This document shows, one piece after another, positions 42,444-52,682 of a stretch of DNA of 64,000 nt. Numbering within the stretch: the first letter of the stretch is position 1; the number at the start of each line of letters is the position of its first letter. The translations under genes and the position numbers were made by a program. The notes under the pieces are model-generated. The model did not search any database and was not told where the DNA came from. It saw only the letters and a program-made list of their open reading frames with translations. This DNA comes from Asparagopsis taxiformis (lineage: Eukaryota > Rhodophyta > Florideophyceae > Bonnemaisoniales > Bonnemaisoniaceae): positions 1-64,000 of the forward strand of contig JALQPE010001823.1 of assembly GCA_030407315.1 (NCBI GenBank), in the 5' to 3' direction.

Positions 42444-44631
42444 TTAGTAAAAAGGACCTTCGTAGGAAAGATCGTGACACATCTCGACATGCTTTTTAAA
42501 GCAATCACGACCTGTCTGATGGTGACAGATAAAGACATCCTTTCGGTATAGTCGTTTGCAAGTGGAGCATACGAACTTCGACTTCTTCGTTCCCTTGCAA
42601 ATATCGCAACGACCTTGATAGATAGCATTGCTATCCCTACCATTGGAAGTCCTGCGAGTGCGAGTAGTCGGCGTCAAATGAGTTCCAATGCCACTACCGC
42701 TCTCCATCTCTTCCACATCAGGTGCATCTGATTGTCGCTGACGTAATCCAATTGCATCCATGGAGTTGTCAATCAGTCCTTCAGCCAATTGGGTATAGAA
42801 CTGATGAGGTGTCATCCTGCCCCTGTTATGCATGGCTCCACAGTACAGCTTCCAGGCATCCACAACACATATGGCCAAAAGTGACGTGTTGACACGTGCC
42901 GACCATTCTTTGACCTCAAATTTCTTCTCCAGCATAAGGTCATCTTGGCGACATCGGTTGTGACGGTCAACCTGCGAACACGTCGCATAATATGTTTCAC
43001 ATACTTGCGGGATCAGAATGTCAATTTCCTCCTTCCATGTCCTGCCATTCCTGCTTCGATAACGCTCTCGGAATATTGGCGTCCCAGGCTGAGTAGTACC
43101 GGCTGTACTAATAAAGTACCTTCTGTCACGGTCGATCCACATCACTGCCATCAGATCCGGACCATCTCTATCTTTAGCAACCATAGACACGTGTTCACCC
43201 TTTCCAGTGACTTCCAAGTGGGACAAATGCTGGAGCGGGTATCCCTTTGTAGCATTCTTGACGACACCAGTGAAACGTAGCCCATGCTTGAAGAGTATTT
43301 CTGCCGTTTCAACAGAGGAAAAGTATGAATCGGCACACACGAGGCGATGAGTATAAAACCATGGTTCGACGAGCCTTAATGTGACGGCAGCACCATGCGT
43401 CGTTTCGGACTCGAATGCTTTTCCACGTGTCTCCTCAGCTGACATCACAACATCCATCCTGAGAATGATGCCACTATTGCCACATGATGCAGTTTTCAGC
43501 TCACATCCATTCTCAGGCTTACGGTCCATCGCGACGTAATGTGGAGTCCGATGTCGATCCAGTCACCTCCCAGACCATACCACCTTGACATACTCTCATC
43601 CACACATATAGAATCTGAAGGAATACCTGAGAGCTTCTGTGGTCATTGATGGCGGTGATAAACTCAGATATGACACCCCACCTGTCAGTTTCGTCACGAA
43701 CCTTGGAGTATGTCACGTATTGCCTCAGCTCTTCAAACCGTTTGCGTGACATGATGTGCCCGAGCATTGGTGTGGGGATGTATTTAGTCCCGGATTGACT
43801 ACTCCAGAGAGAGCGCCTACCACTGAACTCAAATCGTGACATGAGTACAATGACTCCAAAATACTTCAAAATCTCTCCCAGCGAGGTCGATTTGAGATTC
43901 CGCTTTTCCAGTTCGTAATTGGAGTATGACACGATAGTACTTAAAAATCCCATCGGAAACATCCACTGGAAATAGTCATATGGTGTCATATCTGATGGAC
44001 CGTGCCCCTCAGATATTATCTCATCCAATGGCCCAATCACCCTCCACGACCGATTGGGGCGCCAACCATTCATTTGCATAGATACATCAGATACAATCCA
44101 TTCCACGTCATTGCATATGACAACCGGCTCATCGGTTGACCCAGTGTCACATGGCTGAGTATTAACACTCGTACTCAAGTCACGCTCTTGCGGCGTGACT
44201 GCATCTGATTTTTCGGCCTCATTCCCGTCACTCCCGGTGTCTTGAGCTTGATCTCCTCCTTCGGTCACATGGTCTTCTTCATCACCTGCAGGTGCCTTCA
44301 CACTGCAGAGACGCAGGGATGTCACCTTGTTACCATCGGCCAGCTCCCACTCAGCCTCGATAGATGTCATCATTCGCTTGTTGCCTCTCTCCTTAATGAC
44401 TCGAATGACAGTTCCGGATATCATCTTTGTCTTCCATCCGGCGCCATACATCCTGCGACATTTGGAGATAGATGTCAGTTGTCTGGCAGGGGCGAGAACC
44501 CTGTTTCCGACAACTTGGCGACAATCAACTGGTTTCACCATTTTTTGTGATTTCAGGATCGAGATTGAGTTGACGTAGTTTTCTGATGGAAGGATTAAAA
44601 TTTCAGCATTCACTCTGCCCTGCCATATCAT
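42444..44631 (-). pseudogene. PiggyBac-type transposase, frameshifted
   Basis: Frames 44631-43519 and 43529-42444 overlap, but a short stretch between them (about 43550-43610) reads correctly only in the third frame, so there are at least two frame changes. The family signature VDESMSRWYGLGGDW lies in that stretch and holds the first catalytic Asp. ADSYFSS and WIDRDRR supply later Asp residues. The C-terminus has the family's Cys-rich finger (CDICKG, CSTCKR, HHQTGRDC). About 720 residues in all, normal for the family. Orientation is opposite to the duplicated host genes. Confidence 0.85.
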
Positions 44632-44835
44632 TAATCTCGCCGGCGAGTCTTCTAGTGGTAAAATTGGAGCTATTCGTTTATTTTTTCAATTTAAACTACA
44701 GTGGTAAAAAGTGGCCTCATATGAGGCCACTTGTCCGATAGACACTATGATCTCCGCTAAAGGAGAGCTTACGATCCAGTGTACAAGGGTGCGGAGGAAC
44801 AAATGCTGTCCAAAAGTTTGGTGCATGTATCTCAG

Positions 44836-45150
44836 CTACCCCTCAGCGAATGACACATATGTTGTACCCATTGGTGTGTCTGCTGAGACAGCTTGTTCAT
44901 AGTTCAGTTCACAAAATAATTTGAGGAAGACAGGTATCAATGACTCCAAATTCATCGCTGCTCTCCAGCTCGAAACATCTTTACTTCTATCAAACAATTC
45001 TTTAGACTCCGACCTACTGATTGACGCAATGTCGCCTGGTGCTGTGCTTTGCAAACCATATCCCAATTGTAGCTCATTACTGATATTGTTTCCCTCATCC
45101 AATCTCAACTCGTCCACCAGCTTGTTCCCATCGTAACATACCACATTCAC
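44836..45150 (-). CDS. Hypothetical protein fragment, 104 aa
   Basis: Open frame with ordinary composition (KLVDELRLDEGNN..., LIPVFLKLFCELNYEQ...) and no recognised domain. In the duplicate (49416-49724) a single extra G changes the last dozen codons. A GTG or an unseen upstream exon would have to start it, because stops lie just upstream of the GTG. Either the end of a longer spliced gene or a chance frame. Confidence 0.25.
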   Translation of the reverse strand: MNVVCYDGNKLVDELRLDEGNNISNELQLGYGLQSTAPGDIASISRSESKELFDRSKDVSSWRAAMNLESLIPVFLKLFCELNYEQAVSADTPMGTTYVSFAEG

Positions 45151-45798
45151 AATTTCCTCTCATCATTCCACACCACCACATCTCTTAGTCAACAATCCAG
45201 TATCCCTCACACCGGTATTTCCCCTCCCCATAATATTTCTCATCTATCGCCTACTCTCCTAGTAGATTCTCACCCCTGCATCTCCCCATTTCATCAGTAT
45301 CTCTCCTAGCACCCCTATTCAACTTCCTCGCTCCACATACAACATAACATATACAATATAGATCAAATTCTATCGACTCTCCCCCACCCAACCCTAACAT
45401 TTCTCTCCCCTTCAAATTTTCTCCCAACACTGCCCCCATCCCCCCCACACTTGGCTCAAAACATTTCACATCTACCAACCAACCAACCACCACATGTTTC
45501 CTTTCCGCACAACCACCTCTATACACACTCACGCAACATGGCAACATGATACTCTCCTATTACTTTCTCCCTCTCACTTTATCTCCTCTTCCCTTCTCCC
45601 TTACCACATAATTTCACCCGCACTCCCTCCACTCTCACACTTTCATTCACTACTTATACCACGCTCCCCTCCTTCCCCTTCACCCACCATCAACACCACC
45701 ACAGCCGTACCCAGCATCATTTCCACCAATACAACCAACAACACAGCCACAAACACACACTGACCTCTCCCGTTTTGCTTCCACGAAAACCACACACC
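45151..45798 (+). promoter_or_regulatory. Pyrimidine-rich upstream region of the cationic preproprotein gene
   Basis: The plus strand is almost entirely C, T and A with very few G for over 600 bp. It has long CT/CCA runs and no plausible gene. Duplicated at 49724-50373. The frames inside it reflect composition. The only TATA-like string near the gene is ACTTATACCACG (about 45652). Confidence 0.4.
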
Positions 45799-46353
45799 AT
45801 GGCCCTCTCTCTCTTTACCACCACTTTCCTCCTGCTCGCAGCAGCAGCAGCATGTTGTGCCCATGCAACCGTATCCGCATCACACCACCATACCGTCCAA
45901 CATGCTCGCCACCCCGCCAAACCTGTTGTCCTCCCAACATCTATCCACGCAGAGACAGACACACAGGCACTCCCACAGTTTGATACACACGTATACACAG
46001 ATGACAACATCGACTCCCTCGTCTCTCACCCAGTATCCGTCCGTGCAAAGAAACGCTCTTTCCCCAGAATCTGCCCCTGCAAGCAGATCAAGGCTCGCAC
46101 CGGCAAGTGCTACTACTTCACTAAGTTCAAGCTCTACAAGTGCAAGAGCCGCACCTGCGTGCCCAGATACGTGTGTGTCCCACGCAAGATCGCCCAAAAG
46201 ATTGCAAAGAAATTCGGCAAGAAGCTGCTCATGTGCGTTCGACGCGTGACCAGAAGGAAGGTTGTGCCGTGGATCCGAAAGGGCCTCAAGGGGTACTGCA
46301 AGTCTGTTCGCACCCGCAGGAGGGTTTTCTATGTTCCTTACGTTCGCAAGTGA
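45799..46353 (+). CDS. Secreted Cys-rich cationic preproprotein, copy 1
   Basis: A 184-residue frame from the ATG at 45799, chosen because a signal peptide follows at once: a hydrophobic Leu/Ala core ending near CAHATVSA. A His/Pro/Asp-rich segment to about residue 82 looks like a propeptide and ends in the dibasic RAKKR, a furin/kexin-type site. The remaining ~100 residues are very rich in Lys and Arg and have eight cysteines (CPC, GKC, YKC, RTC, YVC, LMC, GYC), consistent with four disulfides. The layout is that of processed secreted defence or signalling peptides; I recognise no named family and infer no specific activity. A second, near-identical gene lies 4.6 kb downstream. Confidence 0.7.
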   Translation: MALSLFTTTFLLLAAAAACCAHATVSASHHHTVQHARHPAKPVVLPTSIHAETDTQALPQFDTHVYTDDNIDSLVSHPVSVRAKKRSFPRICPCKQIKARTGKCYYFTKFKLYKCKSRTCVPRYVCVPRKIAQKIAKKFGKKLLMCVRRVTRRKVVPWIRKGLKGYCKSVRTRRRVFYVPYVRK

Positions 46354-46850
46354 GCACATTCGCAATGAAAACCCTCGTGTGTGACGTAGTAGTACATAGT
46401 TTACTCTGATTGCAATCGATGATTAAAATGGGTGGTGCATGATTCTATGCATCACATTAGCAAATGACATGCCCCAAAGGGATGGCCTCTTGTGCTGACG
46501 GAACGCAATGAAAGCCAGTCAATGCCTTGGAATAGTCTAGTCTCAAATGGGAGATGCGATGATGCGCTACGTCACGGGCATGTGCGATACTCAGAACTGC
46601 ATCAATCCCTTATGCACCTCAGTTCGGTGGTGTACTCACTGGAAAAGTCTGTGGCGTTTGCTTTTCGCTATTTCGACATTGCATCAGAGTAATAAACGAG
46701 AAAAGTATGTGGTAGTGTTGAGGATTCGGGATGAAGGGTTTGTGGATGAACCAGAATTATGAAGTGGTGTATGTTATAGACGATTGGTTGGTTGACGAAG
46801 CTATTGACACCAGAGTGAGTCATAGAATGGTGCGCAGTGCCTCATCAAGA
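46354..46850. other. 3' flank of the cationic gene and duplication end
   Basis: No gene. A short inverted repeat (TGCAT...ATGCA, about 46437-46452) follows the stop. Identity with the right copy ends at 46639. The rest is unique non-coding sequence. Confidence 0.4.
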
Positions 46851-47174
46851 TCAATGCGGATGAACTTTCTTGTCAGACTTTAGACGGAAATGAGAGAGTT
46901 GAAATATCTTCTGTATCCTTGCGGATAAAATTTGGAAGATGAAGAGCACGAATCGGTACTGCATCATGGTATTTGGCAGTACTTCATCCAATGCAGCATT
47001 GCCGCCAGAAAACCAATATGTAAACAGCGAGGAATAGATTACCCATAAGCATCCAGTAATGATGGAAAAAGTGGAAACCATATCCGCGATCCAACGAAGG
47101 AAAGCTTTCCAAACCATCTTGTCAGTACAGATGCATTGTACACTATGTGAAGAACAGTTCTGAAAAGCAGTCAC
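46851..47174 (-). CDS. Small membrane-protein-like frame downstream of the 606-aa gene
   Basis: A 107-codon minus-strand frame beginning 6 bp after the 606-residue frame ends. It has two hydrophobic stretches (FSIITGCLWVIYSSLFTYWF and YRFVLFIFQIL) that could span a membrane. A strong acceptor-like CTGCTTTTCAG lies just at its start (about 47162), so it may be a last exon of the upstream gene joined by splicing; I found no convincing donor. Confidence 0.35.
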   Translation of the reverse strand: MTAFQNCSSHSVQCICTDKMVWKAFLRWIADMVSTFSIITGCLWVIYSSLFTYWFSGGNAALDEVLPNTMMQYRFVLFIFQILSARIQKIFQLSHFRLKSDKKVHPH

Positions 47175-47179
47175 ACTGA

Positions 47180-49000
47180 CTAGCCGTGCGTATCTCCCAG
47201 CGTTCGAGAAAGAATTTCATCATCCCAGTCGATGGGTTCAATCGAAATCCAATCTTCGTCTTCCGCAACAATAGTACTATTCCTCAACATCTCTTCAATT
47301 ACGTCTCTCATGAAGTTTCCCTCATGTCCGCCACGTACATTCCGGACAAAACCCAATGTGTGTTGTGAGAATTCAAGACTGCTATCCAGTACGACAGTCG
47401 ATCGCAGCGACACTGTATTGCCATCAACGTATACAACCAAGCAGACAACAGGAGCGTCCGCTGTTCGAGTGATAAGTATCAAATCGGAAATTACACCTGC
47501 TTCATCCTCTATACATACTTTTCTGAACCAAACTGAAAACCCGTTTCGTTCAATGACAGCAGAAGCGTCAAGCAAACAGTTTCCTCTTCCACCTTCTTCG
47601 CGAAAGTTCACACACCATTCAAACTCACCCAGCCACTCATCATCAGTGTTCCAAATATTTTCGTCTCTCATGATATAATTACTGATTGGTATCAACCTCA
47701 CCACTTTATCAGGACTCTGAAATGCTTGATAAGCCATTTGCAGTAACGCCTCTTTATCTGCTGGAAAGTATGTCTGCCGTTCAAGCATCTCAGTGTTACC
47801 CATTGCAAAAAGTAGTGCTTGAAATTTTTCTTCATTGCTCTGATCCATCGCCGTACTCATCCACCAGTCGAAATGAGACAATGACGTATTTTCAAACGTT
47901 ATTCCAGCAGTAGAAAGTTGTTTGCGTCCAAACTTTTTCCCAGCGGACACCATCCCTCTCCCAACCGAAGCAGCCACACGTTCAATGTTAATCCACATGG
48001 TATCCATCTCATCTATGAGGCGTTCCGGTGAATTATCAGCCCCCATGACATAGATGACTGGCAGAACGATAAATGGCATGAGCCCTTCCTCATACCACGA
48101 CCTATCCGTGTCTCGTTTTCGGGACGAAAGAATTCTATCGATCCAAAACTGAACTTTTCTGACACCAAGCTCCTCGGGCAATCTGAGCAGCGACCTGTTC
48201 AATTCTTCCAGATGATGTTGTGAAAGCTTGGCATCGCTTCCAACGTTATGTTTGTATGATATAGCCACACACAGTACCCCCTCTTCGCCATGTTGTATCG
48301 GCAGTTTAGAAAGCTGTTCGCGATCATTTAAAATGTGCACAAAATCGCGCAACTCTTGTGACTCGTCACCAATGTCGAATACAGGAGATAATCCAGACGC
48401 AAACTTGTCAACATCTCGCTTCGGAATCACCATGAATGACGAATCTCGATGTCTGCCTTCATCAGCTAGGGCGAATATGAGATCTATGAGCAGGGCATGT
48501 TCAAGCCTATGCGTCTGATCGGACCACGCTTGCTCACGAGCTTGTGCGATGAGTGCGCCAACTGCTTGAAGGGAAACGCTGGCTGTTTGAGAGAATGTGT
48601 CGGAGAGATTTTGCTCAATGTCGTTGAGAGAGCCGCGACAAGTTTGAGCGGTGCCATAGAAAACTGGTGTGGATTGAGATGCAATCGAGCGTGCCAAAGC
48701 TGATATTTCCAACGCAACCACGTACCCGTTGCCACGTGTATGCGATCTTGCTACGTTACTCTGCTCTGAAACCACAGACAGAATGTTGTAGTGTGTATTT
48801 ATCTCGTCATAGTAGAGAATGAATTTCTCTGTCTTGTATAACACACTCAACCCCAGGATGACCCATAAAGGTCGCATAGCTGTATCCCCAGCAGAGTTGA
48901 TCCCTTCAATAATTCCAATGGGGATGCGCCCATAATACTTGGTACTATAGTACCATATACAAGAAGGTTTAGCAACAAAACGTGATACCATGTTCATCAC
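47180..49000 (-). CDS. Unrecognised 606-residue protein
   Basis: One uninterrupted frame from the ATG at 49000 to the TAG at 47180, with normal composition. The N-terminus has a hydrophobic stretch (RPLWVILGLSVLY) that could be a membrane anchor or targeting segment. The middle includes a run of paired acidic and hydrophobic residues (FMVIPKRDVDKFASGL, FIVLPVIYVMGADN). The end is acidic (EDEDWISIEPIDWDDE). I recognise no domain. It lies alone between the two copies of the segmental duplication and is transcribed opposite to the cationic genes. A following small hydrophobic frame may be part of it. Confidence 0.6.
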   Translation of the reverse strand: MMNMVSRFVAKPSCIWYYSTKYYGRIPIGIIEGINSAGDTAMRPLWVILGLSVLYKTEKFILYYDEINTHYNILSVVSEQSNVARSHTRGNGYVVALEISALARSIASQSTPVFYGTAQTCRGSLNDIEQNLSDTFSQTASVSLQAVGALIAQAREQAWSDQTHRLEHALLIDLIFALADEGRHRDSSFMVIPKRDVDKFASGLSPVFDIGDESQELRDFVHILNDREQLSKLPIQHGEEGVLCVAISYKHNVGSDAKLSQHHLEELNRSLLRLPEELGVRKVQFWIDRILSSRKRDTDRSWYEEGLMPFIVLPVIYVMGADNSPERLIDEMDTMWINIERVAASVGRGMVSAGKKFGRKQLSTAGITFENTSLSHFDWWMSTAMDQSNEEKFQALLFAMGNTEMLERQTYFPADKEALLQMAYQAFQSPDKVVRLIPISNYIMRDENIWNTDDEWLGEFEWCVNFREEGGRGNCLLDASAVIERNGFSVWFRKVCIEDEAGVISDLILITRTADAPVVCLVVYVDGNTVSLRSTVVLDSSLEFSQHTLGFVRNVRGGHEGNFMRDVIEEMLRNSTIVAEDEDWISIEPIDWDDEILSRTLGDTHG

Positions 49001-49233
49001 TACGATTCAATCTTTCATATGCTATGTATATCGCTGTAATCATGTATTATTCCTTTAGGGATGTTTAGCAAGGCCCTCCCGAAGACTTTGGGCAATGAAA
49101 ACAGAGGCTGGCATCTCGCTCGAAAAATAGAACTAATAGATAGCATTGTGGCGTAGAGAAAGTCTGTAGAAAACTCAGTGGCACGTGCGCACTATGCCCA
49201 TCGATGGTGGAGAGAGTAAGTGAGCGATAATAA
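49001..49233. other. Upstream region of the 606-aa gene
   Basis: Unique intergenic sequence with no obvious TATA box; ends where the right duplicate begins at 49234. Confidence 0.3.
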
Positions 49234-51211
49234 TTAGTGTGATAATGGAGACCGCATGCCGTAGGTTGTTGTACATCTATAACATATGCCTGCACATCAT
49301 CTACGCTCTGTTCATCCCTATGATCTCCGCTAAAGGAGAGCTTACGATCCAGTGTACAAGGGTGCGGAGGAACAAATGCTGTCCAAAAGTTTGGTGCATG
49401 TATCTCAGCTACCCCTCAGCGAATGACACATATGTTGTACCCATTGGGTGTGTCTGCTGAGACAGCTTGTTCATAGTTCAGTTCACAAAATAATTTGAGG
49501 AAGACAGGTATCAATGACTCCAAATTCATCGCTGCTCTCCAGCTCGAAACATCTTTACTTCTATCAAACAATTCTTTAGACTCCGACCTACTGATTGACG
49601 CAATGTCGCCTGGTGCTGTGCTTTGCAAACCATATCCCAATTGTAGCTCATTACTGATATTGTTTCCCTCATCCAATCTCAACTCGTCCACCAGCTTGTT
49701 CCCATCGTAACATACCACATTCACAATTTCCTCTCATCATTCCACACCACCACATCTCTTAGTCAACAATCCAGTATCCCTCACACCGGTATTTCCCCTC
49801 CCCATAATATTTCTCATCTATCGCCTACTCTCCTAGTAGATTCTCACCCCTGCATCTCCCCATTTCATCAGTATCTCTCCTAGCACCCCTATTCAACTTC
49901 CTCGCTCCACATACAACATAACATATACAATATAGATCAAATTCTATCGACTCTCCCCCACCCAACCCTAACATTTCTCTCCCCTTCAAATTTTCTCCCA
50001 ACACTGCCCCCATCCCCCCCACACTTGGCTCAAAACATTTCACATCTACCAACCAACCAACCAACCACATGTTTCCTTTCCGCACAACCACCTCTATACA
50101 CACTCACGCAACATGGCAACATGATACTCTCCTATTACTTTCTCCCTCTCACTTTATCTCCTCTTCCCTTCTCCCTTACCACATAATTTCACCCGCACTC
50201 CCTCCACTCTCACACTTTCATTCACTACTTATACCACGCTCCCCTCCTTCCCCTTCACCCACCATCAACACCACCACAGCCGTACCCAGCATCATTTCCA
50301 CCAATACAACCAACAACACAGCCACAAACACACACTGACCTCTCCCGTTTTGCTTCCACGAAAACCACACACCATGGCTCCTCTCTTTACCACCACTTTC
50401 CTCCTGCTCGCAGCAGCAGCAGCATGTTGTGCCCATGCAACCGTATCCGCATCACACCACCATACCGTCCAACATGCTCGCCACCCCGCCAAACCTGTTG
50501 TCCTCCCAACATCTATCCACGCAGAGACAGACACACAGGCACTCCCACAGTTTGATACACACGTATACACAGATGACAACATCGACTCCCTCGTCTCTCA
50601 CCCAGTATCCGTCCGTGCAAAGAAACGCTCTTTCCCCAGAATCTGCCCCTGCAAGCAGATCAAGGCTCGCACCGGCAAGTGCTACTACTTCACTAAGTTC
50701 AAGCTCTACAAGTGCAAGAGCCGCACCTGCGTGCCCAGATACGTGTGTGTCCCACGCAAGATCGCCCAAAAGATTGCAAAGAAATTCGGCAAGAAGCTGC
50801 TCATGTGCGTTCGACGCGTGACCAGAAGGAAGGTTGTGCCGTGGATCCGAAAGGGCCTCAAGGGGTACTGCAAGTCTGTTCGCACCCGCAGGAGGGTTTT
50901 CTATGTTCCTTACGTTCGCAAGTGAGCACATTCGCAATGAAAACCCTCGTGTGTGACGTAGTAGTACATAGTTTACTCTGATTGCAATCGATGATTAAAA
51001 TGGGTGGTGCATGATTCTATGCATCACATTAGCAAATGACATGCCCCAAAGGGATGGCCTCTTGTGCTGACGGAACGCAATGAAAGCCAGTCAATGCCTT
51101 GGAATAGTCTAGTCTCAAATGGGAGATGCGATGATGCGCTACGTCACGGGCATGTGCGATACTCAGAACTGCATCAATCCCTTATGCACCTCAGTTCGGT
51201 GGTGTACTCAC
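49234..51211 (+). repeat. Segmental direct repeat, right copy (empty piggyBac site)
   Basis: Near-identical to 41846-41933 + 44745-46639. The single CTAT at 49318-49321 is the unoccupied target. The copy ends at GTGTACTCAC, after which the two flanks differ. Confidence 0.95.
50374..50925 (+). CDS. Secreted Cys-rich cationic preproprotein, copy 2
   Basis: Same as the gene at 45799-46353 except for a 3-bp loss and one substitution at codons 3-5, which shortens the signal peptide by one residue. The RAKKR site and all eight cysteines are unchanged. The promoter region, 3' flank and even the pyrimidine-rich tract are copied, so both genes should be regulated alike. Confidence 0.7.
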   Translation: MAPLFTTTFLLLAAAAACCAHATVSASHHHTVQHARHPAKPVVLPTSIHAETDTQALPQFDTHVYTDDNIDSLVSHPVSVRAKKRSFPRICPCKQIKARTGKCYYFTKFKLYKCKSRTCVPRYVCVPRKIAQKIAKKFGKKLLMCVRRVTRRKVVPWIRKGLKGYCKSVRTRRRVFYVPYVRK

Positions 51212-51327
51212 CGAAAAAGCCTACGTTGCCCGTTCCTGTAGACGAGGTATAGATTCGAACATATCCAAGACAACGCTAGGACCATCATGTCCAATGGCCG
51301 GGATGATGAGTCTCAGGCATAACAAGT
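50926..51327. other. Intergenic, end of duplication
   Basis: 3' flank of the cationic gene, identical to copy 1 up to 51211. The ~115 bp after that, before the converging pseudouridine synthase stop, show no feature. Confidence 0.35.
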
Positions 51328-52278
51328 TTAACTTTCCAATTTGGCCATAATAAGTTTCATCTCTTCATCTTTTAGTTTTGCGACATCACCGGGCCCAGAA
51401 AGGCCATGGAGATCAATTCCCATAAAGGTAATGCGATGAATCGCACGAGTTGTATACCCCAGCACCCCTAGCATTTTGCGGATTTGGCGATTTCGTCCTT
51501 CTTTAAGGCGAATGAATAATTGCAAACCCTCTCTTCGTTCCACATCACAAGGCAATGTCGGTTTTACAATCGGTTTTCGGACGTTCCGGTCGCGCTGTGC
51601 AATCGTCTTAATGACTACACCTTCTCGGAGCGTTTGTATGTCATCGTCAGATACATACATATCAGGGGTAACAATATATTCTTTTGTGCAATTCTTACTG
51701 GCACCAAGAACAGCATTTGGGAGGCGGCCATCCGATGTGAGGATAATGATACCACTGGAAGTTTCATCAAGGCGACCGACAGGGAAAATACGATCATGAG
51801 CACTCAAACGGCTTGAAACTTGATTGATTATATTGTTCTCAATCGATGAATCTGTGGTACAAATTACTCCCACGTCTTTCCAATGTTTGACGTACACAAA
51901 GTCGTCAGTAGCAACATCGACAGTTAATCTTTCCCATTCCACTACGGTGCTGTCGAATTCAACAACATCGCCAGGGAATACTCTTGCACCCGGTTTGGCA
52001 GTTCGGCCATTGATGTTCACCCTTCCTGATGCGATGAAATGGTCAGATTCTCGACGAGAAGCAAAACTTTTGAAACATTTGTTAATTCTGATGCCGTCGT
52101 TTCGCTGGCTCAATGATGCCGGTTCAGAAATAACAGCTGTGGTGGATTGTCTAGCCGTGACTCTCTTGGAAAGCGGAGTGGCTGCATAGCGTGTTTGGCT
52201 ACAGAGGCATCCGCCAATGAATCGTGAAGATAGAAAATTCAAGTTACCAGCCGAACTGGAAAACGCAATTCGCGACAT
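51328..52278 (-). CDS. RsuA/RluB-family rRNA pseudouridine synthase, probably organellar
   Basis: 316 residues from the ATG at 52278. The first ~60 are Ser/Arg/Thr-rich with few acids, like a mitochondrial or plastid transit peptide. Next comes an S4 RNA-binding domain (RINKCFKSF...ASRRESDHFIASGRVNING, about 62-100). The catalytic motif VGRLDETSSGIIILTSDG (about 165-182) holds the invariant Asp. The family's last motif KEGRNRQIRKML (about 258-269) is intact. It converts a specific uridine in rRNA to pseudouridine; the target site cannot be told. It diverges from the FAM185A-like gene across 400 bp. Confidence 0.9.
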   Translation of the reverse strand: MSRIAFSSSAGNLNFLSSRFIGGCLCSQTRYAATPLSKRVTARQSTTAVISEPASLSQRNDGIRINKCFKSFASRRESDHFIASGRVNINGRTAKPGARVFPGDVVEFDSTVVEWERLTVDVATDDFVYVKHWKDVGVICTTDSSIENNIINQVSSRLSAHDRIFPVGRLDETSSGIIILTSDGRLPNAVLGASKNCTKEYIVTPDMYVSDDDIQTLREGVVIKTIAQRDRNVRKPIVKPTLPCDVERREGLQLFIRLKEGRNRQIRKMLGVLGYTTRAIHRITFMGIDLHGLSGPGDVAKLKDEEMKLIMAKLES

Positions 52279-52682
52279 GCTTGAAGAAAGGATATGTGAT
52301 TTAGAGATGAATGGAATTGCAATGCGGCGTTCAGCATGTGAGAAAGACGAGAAGCATTTGCGATAGGTTACGGCGGCCCAGTTGCAAATGGTAAAGTTGA
52401 GATCATGTCAACGTGTGCGGAGAGCTCAAAAGCGAGAGCGCAGTGCCTGGCGTACATATTTTGCACAAATCTGTACACAAAACGCAATTTTTTCGCCGCT
52501 GTTGCTCAACTGTTTGCATGACTGCAAACGCAACACCACAAAATGGCGTTGCTCGCTTACTATCATAGTGCTCAACTGTTACCCTTGAGGGTACTAAGCA
52601 GCGATTACTTCACCGGCCTCAGCAACAGGTGCTTCACTATCACGATATCCTCTACCTGTACCTCAATCAATTGAGCTACTAA
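52279..52682. promoter_or_regulatory. Divergent promoter region
   Basis: Intergenic space between two outward-facing genes, so it must hold both promoters. No TATA box or recognised element stands out; CTCAACTGTT occurs twice (52506, 52570). Confidence 0.35.

Larger units (their letters stand above)
41934..44744 (-). mobile_element. PiggyBac-like transposon with 13-bp TIRs and CTAT target duplication
   Basis: Ends TGTCTATCGGACA (41934-41946) and TGTCCGATAGACA (44732-44744) are perfect inverted repeats. CTAT is present on both sides (41930-41933, 44745-44748), and the duplicated region at 49318-49321 has a single CTAT, which is the empty site. Palindromes CCTCATATGAGG lie just inside each end (41958-41969, 41980-41991, 44714-44725). 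The element holds one transposase gene and a tRNA-like unit. Confidence 0.95.
41846..46639 (+). repeat. Segmental direct repeat, left copy (with piggyBac insertion)
   Basis: 41846-41933 plus 44745-46639 match 49234-51211 with only a handful of differences: one G in a run near 44875/49445, one AACC unit near 45480/50050, and 3 bp in the signal-peptide codons. The left copy carries the 2.8-kb piggyBac-like element; the right copy does not. Confidence 0.95.

Noticed and set aside
45880..46365. A 161-codon minus-strand frame opposite the cationic protein gene (also at 50452-50937)
   Set aside because: It is antisense to a gene with a clear signal peptide and processing site, and its composition follows from the Lys/Arg codons of that gene.
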